From the NCBI GenBank assembly GCA_023897205.1, contig JAHWDD010000003.1, forward strand, positions 4,281,665-4,345,664: DNA of 64,000 nucleotides, in the 5' to 3' direction. The translations under genes and the position numbers were made by a program. Positions within the stretch are counted from its first letter, which is position 1. Each line of letters begins with the position of its first letter. The notes under the pieces were generated by a model. That model was given only the letters and a program-made list of their open reading frames with translations, did not search any database and was not told the DNA's origin. The stretch is from Exophiala sp. HKRS030. Taxonomy: Eukaryota; Ascomycota; Eurotiomycetes; Chaetothyriales; Herpotrichiellaceae. Positions 10,846 through 23,279 of the stretch are shown one piece after another.

Positions 10846-11427
10846 TGGACTGTGGAACGGGGTTGCGGCACTGTGTATTTCGTTTTTGATCAGAATTCAT
10901 CCAGTTTCACTGGTAGCAAGGATGGCAACGTAGGCACGTTAGTAGCCACATTATCGTACAGATACAGTACGGGATCTGAAATGACCATTTGCAAGATGAC
11001 TCTTGCATATCCAGAATTGAATTAGCCTTCTTCTGCGAGTAAGAGAGATAGATATACATCCATTTCTACATATTACTACATACAAAGGACTGGGCGGTCT
11101 CGCACAACCACACAGTCTGCAAATGAAGTATTCAAGCCAGTGGCAACGACTCCGCGAGCGCCTTCGCTATCATGGGACATGATTAAAATCCGGTTAAGGG
11201 GTGGGGCTGGTTATGATCTGGTGTGATGAAAAAGAAGGGTTCTGAGTACTGGATTACGTTCCGAGGCGGAGAATTTGAGTAGGCAGCCATGATCTGTACT
11301 TTGCAATTGTCACGGCCTCGATACAGCGCTTCTCGTGTATGAGAGCGAATCAAGTCGTTGATTTATGGCAACGCAATGCCACCTTGGTTCAATGGACAAA
11401 GAATACCAGAGGGTAAGGAGAATGGGT
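10846..11427. other. Intergenic 3' flanks of TLS1 and RMD1
   Basis: About 580 bp between convergent genes. No coding, repeat or RNA signal seen. Confidence 0.4.
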
Positions 11428-13217
11428 CTAATCGACACCGGCGTATAGGTCGACGACGATGTTGATGGCACTGTATAGATGGATGCTCATGTCAGTTACT
11501 GTTCCTGCTTCTCAGTTCGAAAGATATCACGGGATGACTTACGCGACCAAAATCTCGGCTGCGATGAGGACAATGACAATCCACTCTAAGACCTCACCAT
11601 GTCTTCTGCTGCCTTGTTCTCGAAGCACAGCGAGTAAGTCTGCGAGAAACAATTAGCAACAATAGACCTACAAGGACTCAAACCAAACCAAAACTCACCA
11701 GCAATGACATCTAATCTCTCAGTCAGGAGGCCAACTCTCTGCTCGATCTCCAGATAACTCCTGACAGCAGCATAAATGGGTTCAAGATGAGGTTCAGCCC
11801 ACATCAATTCTGGACTGTCCAGAACACTTCCCTGCAGATGAATATTGATTCTCAGAATGAACAACTCTCCAATCTGCATATTCAATTGCCGCCTCGTCAA
11901 ATTGACACTACCAGTTTGCGCAATTAGAGCAGGCAATGGGCTCGTGGTCTCAATGGTCTCTCCTACGAGGTCCTCGAATAAACTCGTCTTGACACTTTGT
12001 GACAAGGCGTGGCTGATTGCTAATTTTGTCATGTGATTTCTCGGGTCTCTCAAGCTGATAAAGTCATTGTAGATCCGAGCTTGGTAATCTTTAGTGTAGT
12101 AAAAGTTGAAGTTCTCGGTTTGGACACTTTCGGCAGGTAATGGCGCTTCGATGAACTTGGCCATATCACTCAGGAATCTGGTTTCTTGCTGGACTGTCAT
12201 ACCCCAGATTACGACAGTTCCGTAGTCAAAAATGAAAATCTCGGGAGTTTGGACAAATGTGGAGAGCTCATCGTTGGTTCGTTGATGTAGATCGTCGAGG
12301 TCAGCATGTCTTAAGTCGGTTGAAGAGTGAGTGGCAGTCATGGTGAGTTCACCTTCCGCAGGTATACTCGGAGTTCCCAAGTCATCCTGCAAGTCGATCA
12401 AATCGTCTCTTCTTTGCTTTTTGTTGTCCTCAACCTCGACGGCACTGTCAGAGTATCTTCTTTCGCCAGGGTTCATTCTTGGACTCGCCATAACTCGTGC
12501 CAGTCTCTCCTGCACCGGGCTTGTACTCCTTCCATCTACCTTGTTCTGATCTTTCTTCTTCAAGTATTCGTAGTCGTAGGGACTGTATATGCATTCGTCG
12601 AAGAGCTTCGGATTGGCACCTCGTGTTCTTCCCCTGGACTTCAGAAACTTCATGATACCATCGAGTCGGTAGCCTTGAGCCATACAATATGCGGTGACGC
12701 GAGGCAATCTGTCGCGGTCGGCCTTTCCTAATCTCGCCGCATCCCTCCTGGCTGTGGGGTCTTTGATCCTGGTGAATTGCGAATATACATCTCGACCACT
12801 CTCTTCGTCTTGTTCCTCGTCGTCGAGTTCCGGAGTGGGCAGGATCTTCAGCTTCTCGGTGGTCTTTGTAGTTCTTTGAGCACCGGCTCGTGGAGCGGCA
12901 GTAAACGGTTGAGTGGTGGGCAAGGGGGAGCCATGGCTGTTTCTTCTTCGAAGTTTTGAATTGAGGGCACTCAGCATGGGTTGTTGATCACGGGCTTGAG
13001 GATTAGAAGGGCCAAATGCGGCCGACGGACTCTGGATTGGTCGAAGAGAGCCGGAAGAGGTGGCTCCTGACTGAGTACTGACTGAAGTCATAGGGTTGAA
13101 AGTGACAGTACGAGACTTGGTCAAGCCGGGGCGTGAAGGAGAGGCGCCGGGAGACGTTGGATTGGGATTGGGATTATGCTGCGGTAATAAAGGCGACGAC
13201 TCTGTCGTGGTCGCCAT
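11428..13217 (-). CDS. rmd1: RMD1/RMD8-family (DUF155) membrane protein
   Basis: Three exons: 13217-11699, 11639-11543 and 11470-11428 (introns of 59 and 72 nt), 552 residues. The DUF155 (YagE/RMD1) domain spans about residues 335-540. It begins at IFIFDYGTVVIWGMT and includes FYYTKDYQARIYNDFISLRD, the SHALSQSVKTSLFE helix and LTERLDVIADLLAVLREQG, which is restored only by splicing. A C-terminal membrane helix (EWIVIVLIAAEILVAAINIVVDLY) ends the protein, as in yeast RMD1/RMD8. The N-terminal 200 residues are disordered (Ser/Pro/Asn). Yeast RMD1 is needed for meiotic nuclear division, while the mammalian relative RMND1 acts at the mitochondrial inner membrane. Location here is undetermined. 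Confidence 0.93.
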
Positions 13218-14165
13218 GTTTTGAAGGCTTTGAGGATGAAGAAGAGGCTCAAAAATATTGCACGAGCACCAAGTCGTTGAGCAAAGTAGTGCAGTGTAGA
13301 ACAATGGTCCTTAACAAGCTGGGGAAAGTGTTGTCAATCAGGACTAGGATGATCTGGGTTGGAGAAGTAGGGATTATGCGGTATGAGGATGTCTGTGGAA
13401 GCACTGAAGCATTTGGGTTGGAGCGATCAATTGCGATTCGATTGCCAGCATCAAATTCGAAATGTTGCGTCGACTTGCATCATCGGTTTGAGACCTCTGG
13501 ACTTTTGACAGTTGGGGAATAACAGTACCAAGGACGGGTACATGCTAAGTACGGAGTAGTTAGTAGTAGGACGTAGTAGTAGTTAGTAACTGCAGCTTGG
13601 ATCCGCGGTACTCTCTGAAAGACTCAAGAGTCGAGAGCAATTTCTACGAAGTGGGGCAGTACTAGTTAACTAACTAACTTACCTACCCAGCACCTGCCCA
13701 GCTAACTAGTTAGGATTCCTACGAGCTCCTCATCTTGAACCTAGCGTGACCTAGCACGCCTAGCACGTGTTTCTTCGCTAAATGGCATTTGTGCTCCGCC
13801 CGAATCACCGGATCACTGATCCGTAACTGGTCCCTCACAATTTCTTGACAGGCACACTTGCGACCTATGTCCTGTCTGTGGCGCCAACTAACTTCATCGT
13901 GGAGTTTTGGTCAAGTGGTGAGCTGGCAAGAAACGCTGAAGCTGAATTAGAATGAATATAAAGTCAATACTCTTCACAAAGGCCTCGACTTAGTATTTTC
14001 ATAGCATTCCCACACCTCCTCAATCCTTCCATTTCGCACGCCCGCCCGAAACCAAGTGGCTAAATGTACAAGACTCGGAATCAACGCTTTTTAGCACAAC
14101 TCGAGCTCCAAGTCCTCAGTCCCAATCCAACCCTGCAGACCTGATAGCCTTATCCAGATTCAGGG
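13218..14165. other. RMD1 upstream region with TAGTTAG/CTAACTA-rich tract
   Basis: Promoter side of RMD1 and 3' flank of PDA1. Positions 13550-13715 are rich in TAG/TTAG and TAAC units on both strands, including the perfect palindrome CTAACTAGTTAG at 13702-13713. An exact TACGGAGTA lies at 13550-13558 and a CACGTG at 13764-13769. No supported gene. Confidence 0.45.
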
Positions 14166-15535
14166 TCAATAGTAGTGCGTCTCATCAGGAGTCCTGCCGC
14201 GAAGATACGCGGGCTCACTGCCACGTACGTAGATGTCTTCGAAGAGAATTTGCGGCGTTGGGTCAGGAGGAGCCATCTGCTCTGCCTCGGCCACTTCCTT
14301 GTCCACATCCTCTCTTGCCTTCTTGTCGATGCCTTTGAGGTCATCCTCGGAGCAAACACCCCATTCCAGGATCTTCTGCTTGAGGCCGGCAATGGGGTCA
14401 TTCGTCGACCGCATCCGTTGGATTTCTTCTCTGGTTCTGTAAGTAGTACCGGGGTCTGACATGGAATGACCACCATATCTGTAGGTGACATACTCAAACA
14501 CCAATGGACCATTCTCGTTTGTGGTGAATTCGCGTCCATACTGCACTGCAGCCTTCACAGCAAGGACATCCATGGCGTTGATCTTAAGACCTGGGATGTA
14601 TTGTCCTCGCTTGTAATATTCGGTCAAGGCTGATGATCTGGCAGCTGATGTTCCCATACCGTACTTGTTGTTCTCGCAACCAAAGATGATGGGAAGGTTC
14701 CACAACTTAGCCATGTTGAACGCTTCGAAGACCTGACCTTGGTTGGACGCACCGTCACCATACAATGACAGTGTTGTGGTCTTGCTACCAGTATACTGAT
14801 GGGCAAAGGCAATTCCAGCGCCGACAGGCACCTGCGCACCGACGATACCATTTCCACCATAGAAACCAGTCGAGAACATGTGCATGGAGCCACCTTTTCC
14901 ATAAGCGATACCTTCTCGACGTCCCAACAATTCACCAATGATTGACTTAACGGTGCCGCCTCGCATCAGGGCAAAGCCGTGACATCTGTAGGCAGTGATG
15001 ATGGCATCTTCTTTAGTGATGGCATGTTCGATGCCGACAGCCACGGCTTCTTGACCTGTGGACAAGTGACAGAACCCTCGGATCTTCTTCTCCTTGTAAA
15101 GACGATCGGCGGCCATCTCCATACGACTATTGCACGTGTCAGTTGTGATGATGGGAATCAAAGAGTTTTCCAGCCAATTGTACGCACCGCACGGAAACCA
15201 TGTCATAGTAAATCTGCTTCAATTCCTTCTTGGTCGTCTCGAGTGTGTATGGGGGAGGGTCAAGGTTGTAAGTCTCGAAACTCTCGTCCGAGAGCTTGAC
15301 TGTGAAGGGCTGCTCATCGTCCTGTAGTCCATGATAAGCTTGCGATCCGTGAAAGGGGAAATGCACACGGCGAGGTTGTGCGGTGGATCGGGTTACACAC
15401 ATCAGGGACCTCATCCTTTTCAGCGTGGGAGCTCGCGGCATCAGTCGTGACGCTGCGGCGAGACGCCAGCTGGTACGCCTGTCTCTTGGGAAGCGACTGC
15501 AGGGCAAAGCCTCTCAGACAAGCTCTCGACAACAT
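14166..15535 (-). CDS. pda1: Pyruvate dehydrogenase E1 component alpha subunit
   Basis: Three exons, 15535-15401, 15321-15188 and 15126-14166 (introns 79 and 61 nt), 409 residues. The alpha subunit of the mitochondrial E1 enzyme decarboxylates pyruvate with thiamine diphosphate, paired with PDB1. The N-terminus is a basic presequence. Splicing restores the conserved run VKLSDESFETYNLDPPPYTLETTKKELKQIYYDMVSVRRMEMAAD. The TPP motif GDGASNQGQ...CENN is complete. The regulatory phosphorylation loop (YRYGGHSMSDPGTTYRTREE) carries the target serines. Unusual but usable donors GTGTGT and GTGCGT are inferred from reading frame. A TCACGTGA palindrome lies about 240 bp upstream. Confidence 0.97.
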
Positions 15536-16216
15536 CTTGTTCCAAACAGGCGTGCAGAGGATAGTGTTGAAGGAGGAAGAAGACGAAGAAAGGAAACGTG
15601 CTAAGGAATGACAACAACACCCCAATTCAATGGGACTGCGACGATGGGAAAACTGATGGGCTTTTTGAGGTTGACGGGGCTTATTCTTTGTTAGCTTCCC
15701 TCAGCAGGGCGTTGGGGATTGCCAAAAGGAGCACCCAGGACAAAGCTAGCGGCGATCGAAAGTCCGATAGTCACGTGATCACTTGTCCTGGCCGCCAGTC
15801 TTTGAAGTCCTCCGTGAAATTCCTACGTTACGTTTGTAGCAACGATAACTAGTCAACTTCCTTAACACACTATTTGTGGAGTTCCTGTGGCAGCATTAGA
15901 GAGCATTTGACAGTGTGCAAGATCCAGGAATTGTATCCGACCGGGGATACTCATAACCAGACTACCTGATAAGTAGCCATATTAATGTATTTTAGCTAGT
16001 GATGCCTCGTCCTCCTTACATCTCAACTCACCTAGAGCGATCGTAACACTCCATTCCTCTTTCTGTTCTCTTGCTTTCCCTTTCCGCGCTTGATCAAAGT
16101 CATAGACCAGGGTATCACTATGCGTGTGCATTCCAGATGCCCACCTGGTGAACCATGCCGGCCTTTTCGTCATTCTTCACTTCATCCCATCGTACCCCGT
16201 TGGATGCACAACCTAG
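15536..16216. other. PDA1 promoter region and PHO85 3' flank
   Basis: About 680 bp. Contains the TCACGTGA palindrome listed separately. No gene or repeat recognised. Confidence 0.4.
15771..15778. promoter_or_regulatory. TCACGTGA palindrome upstream of PDA1
   Basis: An 8-bp perfect palindrome containing CACGTG, about 240 bp upstream of the PDA1 start. It is a plausible bHLH site; its effect on PDA1 is inference. Confidence 0.4.
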
Positions 16217-17539
16217 CTAATATGCTCCATGTGAAACCAAGCCTGACTGTACGCCGTAACCACCAGAAACGCCCTGGTGACCTCCTAATTGACCCTGCTG
16301 ATGCAGTGTGCCCGGAACATGGCCTCTGGCATGTCCGGCATAGTTTGGCAAATCTTGGAACCAGGGGTGTAAGAGTGCGTCTTGAGCACTGATACGGTTT
16401 TCCGGTCTGAGTTGCAGCAGTTTTCCCAATAGATCTAGACCGAGTTGGTCAACTTGCGGCAAGAGGATTGCCAACGACTGTGTTGCATACGACGGGAAAT
16501 TGCTCTTGTATTCGGGAAGTTGAGATATGCCTGGCCAGGTGCGTTCGGACGGAGTGCCCATCAGACGGAAGATCTTCTGTAGCTGGTCTTCGTTAGTGGT
16601 ACCAGGGAACAGTGGTCTTCCAGTGTACATCTCTGCCATGATGCAACCAGCCGACCATATGTCGATACTGGTGTTGTACGTCCTCGACCCCAGCAGTACG
16701 TCCGGTGCCCTGTACCAGAGTGTGACTACCTCGTTGGAAAATGTGTTGACAGGGATACCGAAAGCACGGGCCAGGCCAAAATCCGCAAGCTTGAGCTGAC
16801 CCTTGGTATTGATGAGTAGATTCTGCGGTTTTAGATCCCGATGAAGCACTCTGTTTTCGTGGCAGAAAGCGGTGCCTCTCAACAAATCTTGCATGAATCT
16901 CTTGATGGTAGCCTGGTCTAGCTGTCCTCTATCCCCTCGCGCATCCATGTACTTTTTCAGATCCTTATCCATGTACTCAAAGACCAGCATGAGTTTGTTC
17001 TCGGTATGAATGACATCGTGGAGGGTGACTATGTTGTCGTGCTTGAGTTCCTTCATAAGGCTAATTTCTCGGATAGCGGTAGATGGAGTGCCTTCTTCTG
17101 AATCAAGATGAATTTCTTTGAGAGCAACTAATTCTCCTGTTTGTCGATTCCGGCCTTTGTAGACTGTGGCATAAGTACCCTCTCCTAGCTAAATGACAGT
17201 AAATCAGCGACTGCGGGCAAGCAAATAACGAGGGAGACTGGCGGGACACAAACATACCTTCTCCAACTGCTGGAAAGAGCTCGGGTGTCTGCGATCCATG
17301 GCGGCGGTGCCTCGTTGTGGTGCTCGTTGTCTTGCGGATAGAGGGGCAGCCGAATGTTGAAAGAGCACCGAGCCTGGCGAAATGACTCGCTCGGCTAATT
17401 GCTGGGCAGTCAGCGGCGGAGGATTAGGTCTGGCTGCGTGTGAGGGATGCGAGGGTTGAGAAGTAGTGGTGGTCGTAGTAGTAGTAGACGAAACTGAAGT
17501 TCGATGAGGAATAGTAGTTGAAGTGGAACGCGAAGACAT
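16217..17539 (-). CDS. pho85: Cyclin-dependent kinase PHO85 (PhoA/PHOSi type)
   Basis: Exon 2 is 17188-16217 and exon 1 ends at 17258 (69-nt intron). The canonical start is ATG 17299 (337 residues, [20 protein letters not shown]). An in-frame upstream ATG at 17539 would add 80 residues that are Ser/Thr/Pro-rich, giving 417; the feature limit uses this outer start. Kinase motifs are complete: [12 protein letters not shown]-loop, ALKEI lysine, PSTAIRE cyclin helix, HRDLKPQN catalytic loop, DFGLARAFG and [13 protein letters not shown]85 pairs with several cyclins to control phosphate starvation response, glycogen and morphogenesis. The C-terminal Gly/His/Gln-rich tail after LHPWF is variable in fungi. 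Confidence 0.95.
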
Positions 17540-18618
17540 GACAAGCAAAGGAGCAAAAGAGCGCGTAGCCTTGGTGTGGTCGACGAAGATCTTCGCCTTT
17601 TACATGAGGCCAACTCCGAGAGAGACAGAAGCGGAGTGGACTTGCATTGTTCGCCACCAGTAGTGTTCAAATGTCCCAGTAGCCGAAAAGGTCAACAGTG
17701 AACGCTGCCTAAGTGGCTTGGCTTGAAATAGATTCGCTTCAATTTTGATGCTCAGGTTGCACTTACATTGGGCACGTTTGAAGTTTTGGGAGGACACTTG
17801 GTTGGAGTCTGGAGTCCATATCCTCGTTCCTGTGGCACCCTAACTACTACCCAGTCACTGCGCGCAGCCATTCATGTCACCAAGTGCAACTCAGGGTGAG
17901 ACCAAGCGTCTATTCAGACGCCCTGGGCCCGTGGCCTCGACGACGGCTGACCATATCATCGCGTTCTTGAGCAGGTGCCTCTTGGCCCCTAACCATCTAA
18001 CCAAGTTGATTACACCATAACTGTCTCCCCAGTTAGTCAGATATCTAGGCATCGAGGGAATTGTTCAATAGGCATCACTGCATAAACCGGACATTGAGCG
18101 ACGTTCTGGTAAAGGCCCCACAAGGCTATCGGCCTCAGCCCTTGACCTTAAGCGCCAAACACAAACTCCGGCGGGTAATCGCCATCATATCATACAATCT
18201 TCCATGACTTTGCGTCCTTCTGCTTTACATGAAACGTCTTCGGCGCATATTAGATGTATTATACTTTATCTCTAGGATGTTCTCTTCTGCCAGCAGAAGA
18301 GAACCACAAGGCAAAATGTCTATCTAATATCTCAGGCTTGCGCCTGCTGCTGGACGTTTGCCAGCCTGTTCTTTCGTCTTGCCAGTCATGTGAAACTTTT
18401 TGTCTTTCTAAATCCCTTTTCAATGTCATTGCATTCAACATGTTTGCGTTAGGTGGGTATCGTTTCAAATCAAACGCCGTTCACCTTCTCATTAAAATAT
18501 TCGTCTGTTCATGAGTCATTATCTGCATTTCTTTTCAGCCATCGTTCCTGATGCCATCGAGGCCAGGCCCAAACTTTCTTCTTGGTGCAGCCATGCCAGA
18601 GGCAGGGCTTCCTAGATC
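17540..18618. other. PHO85 upstream region
   Basis: About 1.1 kb, the promoter and 5' UTR side of PHO85 and 3' flank of the methyltransferase gene. No coding frame of interest, no repeat or RNA gene seen. Confidence 0.4.
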
Positions 18619-21600
18619 TTAGGAGACTCTCCGACCTCCAGCGGAGCCAGAGGAGGTAGGCTTAATAGACCGTTGACTCCCTATGGTGGCGAGCGTTGGA
18701 ACCACAGGCTCACTCATGGTGCGTCGCCGTGTTTCGAAAACGGGACGTTGTGCGTATGCAATCAGCATCTTAAAACTAGATCCTCGCGCCTTGCACTCGC
18801 TCAGGATAGCTTTGTCGGCAAAGACACTCTTGTTCAAATTGCCGTCGGCGATCACTGCCGCTTCAAAGCAATGCTGCCACCATCGTCTCGCTGTACTTGA
18901 GACAATCTTTCCAATTTTGGCGTCAGCATTGTCCGAATGGTCGGCGATGAGATCGTTCAACGATAGGTTAGCTCCTTTCCGACCCTGACTGAAATTCATC
19001 CGAGGAGAAGCAGTGGCCGATCTTGTCTCTCCTGATGCAGACTTGCCCAATCCCTCGGAACCTGCACTAGAACGCGACGAGGAGGACGAGTCAGCAGAAC
19101 CGCCAGGCCGCCCGGCCACGGGTACTCCCACCACACATCGGCTGATGTTGGAAAACCCTCGAGCCCCAAGTACGCCTTGGACATTATCAATGATGGGTCT
19201 CAAGCTGATCTGTGAGTCCGCTGTCGTCATCTTGAACTTGAGCTCTCGTACCGCCCGCCGCGTCTGGACGCCCATGTTGACGATATCGAGGTCAAGCAGC
19301 ATCAGCTCGAGGTAGCCCCCAGGCAACAGAACTCTTCTACATTCGGAGATTATATTCTTCATCTTGGCTTCTGCCATCGCTGGAGGAAATCTCAATACGA
19401 CGACTGAAAAGAACGAAGGTGGGAATGGAAAGCGTTCATAGAAGTTCGTGACGTCGGCCCGACGGTGATTGCTTGGAGTGTTGGAGGACTGCTTTGACTC
19501 GCGTGCGTTTTTTGATGTTGATTTTTCCCTCAAGCTGTGGATGAAAGCCTTATGGGGCTCATAAGTGACTGCACAATAGATCGACCAGTCTTCGTTTCCC
19601 AAACCGTCGATGACAAGAACATGTCGCTCAGCCAAAGCCTGTATCTCATCGTGTGCAGGCGAAAACAAGACTCGACCAAACGACAACCATTTCGCCACCA
19701 TCAGGAAAGCGTAATGAAGTTCGGATTGTCGAGCTGGGTCTTTACTTCGCTCAACAACGTCCAAAAGAGTCACATTCTCCTGATGATTGTGTTCAATGAA
19801 CTCTTCAGAAACATTAGCAGTAGTCACTACTCCCTCTGGTTGACCGGCTGTAGATGTGCTAAGTCGCTCCGAGTACCGGCCACTATCTCGCGGTTGCGTT
19901 TCATATTCGCGTAATAGCTCTCTTATGGAGAATGGAGAAGTTGGGTCGATGGACGAATGCAATGCAGACACTATCCTTGAACGACGCAGTCGAATGTCTT
20001 CTCCAACATGCTTCATAGGCAAAGTGGAAGGTGCAAAAATCACCGGTGGAGTTGTTGAGGTCGCCACCGTAGGCGCAAACACAGGCCGTTTCATGCCTGG
20101 GACTGGGAAGTCAAAGACCGACGTTTCAAGAGTGGTAGAGTCTGTTCCGCGTTTCTTGGTCGCCTTCAAATTGGGACGAGCATGGCGCACGTCGTCTGCG
20201 ACGTCGACCGCAGGTGAGCGATTCAGGGCTCTAGTCAGTCTGCGTTCCTGAGATGGTGACATGACGTGGTCGATAAAATCGTCGTATTCGTTCCAGACTT
20301 CGTCGAGGCTTGGATTGCTTAGGTCATACGGGTTGCTGGAATACTTTGAGCTATATATCGAGCGAACATCTCCCAAGGTAGATGCCAAGATTGGGCCGAA
20401 CAAACTCAGGGCCCCTTCGGAAGTGCTAGAAGATGAAAAATCCGAGGCATGTCTTGAAGGAAATTGCAAAAACTCATTTTCAGAGCCCTGTTGGTCTTGC
20501 TGAAGTATGTCATTATGTTGCGGAGGCACACTCGGGGTTTGCGAGATATCGATCACAGGGTCATGGGGACCGCTGGAATCCAACGTCAAGTGTTGCACAA
20601 GATCTTGAGCGTGCTCTGGAATAGGTCGTCTGGCAAAAGGCTGAGAAAAGGAGGCTCGACTTGGTCTGTGCTGCCTCTCCGAGCGCGTTGTCTCAGCTTG
20701 TGTATTCTCCGATCGAGTTACGACAGGCGGGATTCTGCCAACTCGTGCAAGTCGGGTTGTCTTTGAGGCTGTTCCTTGATCTGGACATGGATTTGCTCTA
20801 CAGGGCTTTGAAGCGGTACAGGTGGCGGCGACCTTGCGAAAGACTGCAGAGGCGCCACCGGAGCGCTTGGCAAAAAGCTTTCCTCGTATTCAGCGTACTG
20901 CATGTCATTCCCATCCTCTACCTCAGATGCAAGGTATGGACTGACAGCTGGAGATTCGACCGTGAAGGGGAGAAATTGGCCAGTCTGTGGCTCTGTGATC
21001 AGCTCGGGCTCAGAGTCCATCATCGCATAGTATGGCATTGGTCTTGAGACTGGTACAGTAGACACGCTGACAGACATTTCTTCTGGGACGAGGATGGAAC
21101 TCGGACGGTCTGTGGCAGATCATAGTCCACCTCTCTCCTCCGAAAGATGTTCCACCGCAGCTTTCGTGATTTTTTGCTCTGATTCTTTTGTAGAGCATCA
21201 TTCCTGCTGGTATCAGCAATCGTACTCGGCGTTGAGGCTGAAGCAGCCCGTGCAGAAGAGTAGCTTGTGTCATGACTGCTAAGGTATATTGGTGCTGTGA
21301 GAGCCTCGGTTCGAATTGGGGTTGGGAGATTGAAGGCATCTGCATCAGAGTGGAACCGCTGAGAACGTCGAATCGCCAACGAGGGAATCGTTCTGTCACT
21401 GGTATTCGTAGTTGGTATATTTTTGGGGTCCTCTCTGGCCTTCAAAGATGCAATTGATGTTTGCGAGTGTGATAGAGTTCCCCATCTGTCGTGGTCAATC
21501 ACAGGCACTGGAGCTTCGTTTTCGTAATGCTTCGCGTACACGCCGGCCGGGCTTCCCGTACCACTACCAGACCCGCCTCGGATCGGCACTGGGGTCAATC

Positions 21601-23279
21601 TTGTCGCAGCAAATTCATCGAGGTCAGATTGACTGGCTCGTTTTGACCGAGTATCCCCTCGGCTGTCTCGACGACCAGTAGCAGATATGGGTACTCGTCT
21701 AGTGCTACTTAAAGACCGTTCGCTCTCACTGTTGTTCGCAGAAGAGCTTTCTTGAGACTGTTTTCGGCCTCTCTTACTATATTTGCCATAGCCTTCATGG
21801 CCAGTACCAGCTACAGGACCTTTCCGCTGTAGCTTGCGAGGGCTCTTTTCGACATCGTTTGCAGGAGACTTGCCACGCCGGCCAAAGAGTCCAAGGCGAG
21901 AAAGTTTACCTAGTCTGCTCGGTGAACGTTGGCCAATCTCTGTTCCTTCGGGAGATCCTGGTCCATGACGTGCGGTCGAAGATACTGCTCCAAAAGCAGT
22001 GTCTAGGCCATGTGCAGGATCCTCATCGCCAGAATCTAGGAGCTCTTTGTGTCTGCTAGTGAAGCCAGACCTGTGTGTATTGACCACAACCGGCCGACTA
22101 TCCTCGAGTCCTGTAACCCCTTGACGACTAGGCCTTACAGGAACTCCATCAAGAGATTGCTGAAGGTCATTGTGTGCCCGTGCCAGAGTGTTCTGTTGCA
22201 TTGAATCACCGATGTTCTGAACGCTCGGTTGTCCGTGTTTTGCCAGTGGACTGCGATCGAGTTCAGACGATGAGAAATTTCGCTCCGAGTCAGACTTTTG
22301 GCGTTGTTTGTCGCTACGACTACTTCCTCTACTGAGAGCTTGCTTTGCAGAGGATGTTCTTGGCGGCGGAGTTGGAGCAGGTGTGTTCAAAGGAGTCCTT
22401 TTGGTGCTTGAAGATTTCCTTAGGGTTTTCTCCTGTGAGATGGAATCAGAAGACTGGGCAGGCTCGGCTGGGGGTTGGCTTCCAGTAGAGCCGGTAATTT
22501 AGGCAGCCGATCACGCTTGGTGGCTGGCACAGGAACGGTCTGAGATCGTTGGCTTTGTAGCTTTGGGGAGCATATTGGACGATTCCAGGGGATGTCGAAG
22601 ACCATGATGTGGGTGTGGTTGTAGTTGTGGAGATACTCCAAGGACTTGGGGTGTTTGAAAATTGGGTGGATGGGCTGCTGATTGAGCTTGACGACTTTGC
22701 ATATCTATCTTGCTGCCGTGAGGTGGCTGAAGCTAGAGCTTGCAACTCCGGAATCAAACGGGGAGGAAGCTCAGTCGGTCGAGGAGCCAGGGTGCTGTTT
22801 GGAGCAGGTACCCCGAATATGGTATCGGTACCTGTATATGAAGGCAGAGGAACGGGGCCTCTGCCAGAAGGCCGACTGATGGGTTTTGAGATGGGCTCGC
22901 CAGTACGTGTCCTCAGACTCCGTCCCGTATCCATGACTAAAGGAACCTCCTGAGATGTGGAAGGTGGATTCCCACTTGACTTGGATCCCACAGAATGCGA
23001 AGGAAAAGTTCTTGAAGATTCGGTATGCTTCAGATTTGCAGACGGAGTGGTAGTCATTTGGCCAGGAATCACCCTAGCACGTGGCATTGGATCTGTGATG
23101 GCAGTTGTGTCGACCCTCAAGAGCTTGGACCTGGAAGTGGAACTCGCGGTTGGGCGAACATAGTCAAGCTGACGGCCATCTTGCTTGGAACTTTGCAATC
23201 TGCCCGTTCGTGGTACAGTAGTATCTCTCGTTTTGGAGATACCCTGGCGGGTGTCATTGGATTTTGTTCTGTGTGACAT
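18619..23279 (-). CDS. Very large fungal protein with C-terminal SAM-methyltransferase-like domain
   Basis: About 1507 residues in three exons: 23279-22515, 22432-20722 and 20665-18619. The 82-nt intron has a CTGAT branch and CACAG acceptor; the 56-nt intron has a GTAACT donor and CACAG acceptor. Within exon 2 the frame must gain one base near 21085-21110 (see findings). The N-terminal 900 residues are disordered Ser/Thr/Pro/Arg-rich sequence with basic clusters. The C-terminal part holds a divergent class-I methyltransferase fold: a motif-I-like VLVIDGLGNEDWS, then FFSVVVLRFPPAMAEAKMKNIISECRRVLLPGGYLELMLLDLD, the typical post-II/III region. Motif I lacks the usual glycine-rich loop, so activity is doubtful. 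Substrate unknown. ATG 23279 is the first ATG of the frame; an upstream exon cannot be excluded. Confidence 0.72.

Noticed and set aside
20666..20721. Suspected second frameshift in the same gene
   Set aside because: A 56-nt intron (GTAACT donor, CACAG acceptor) joins the frames exactly in phase.
22433..22514. Suspected frameshift between two large frames of the methyltransferase gene
   Set aside because: A proper 82-nt intron (GTGATC donor, CTGAT branch, CACAG acceptor) joins the frames in phase, so no error is needed here.
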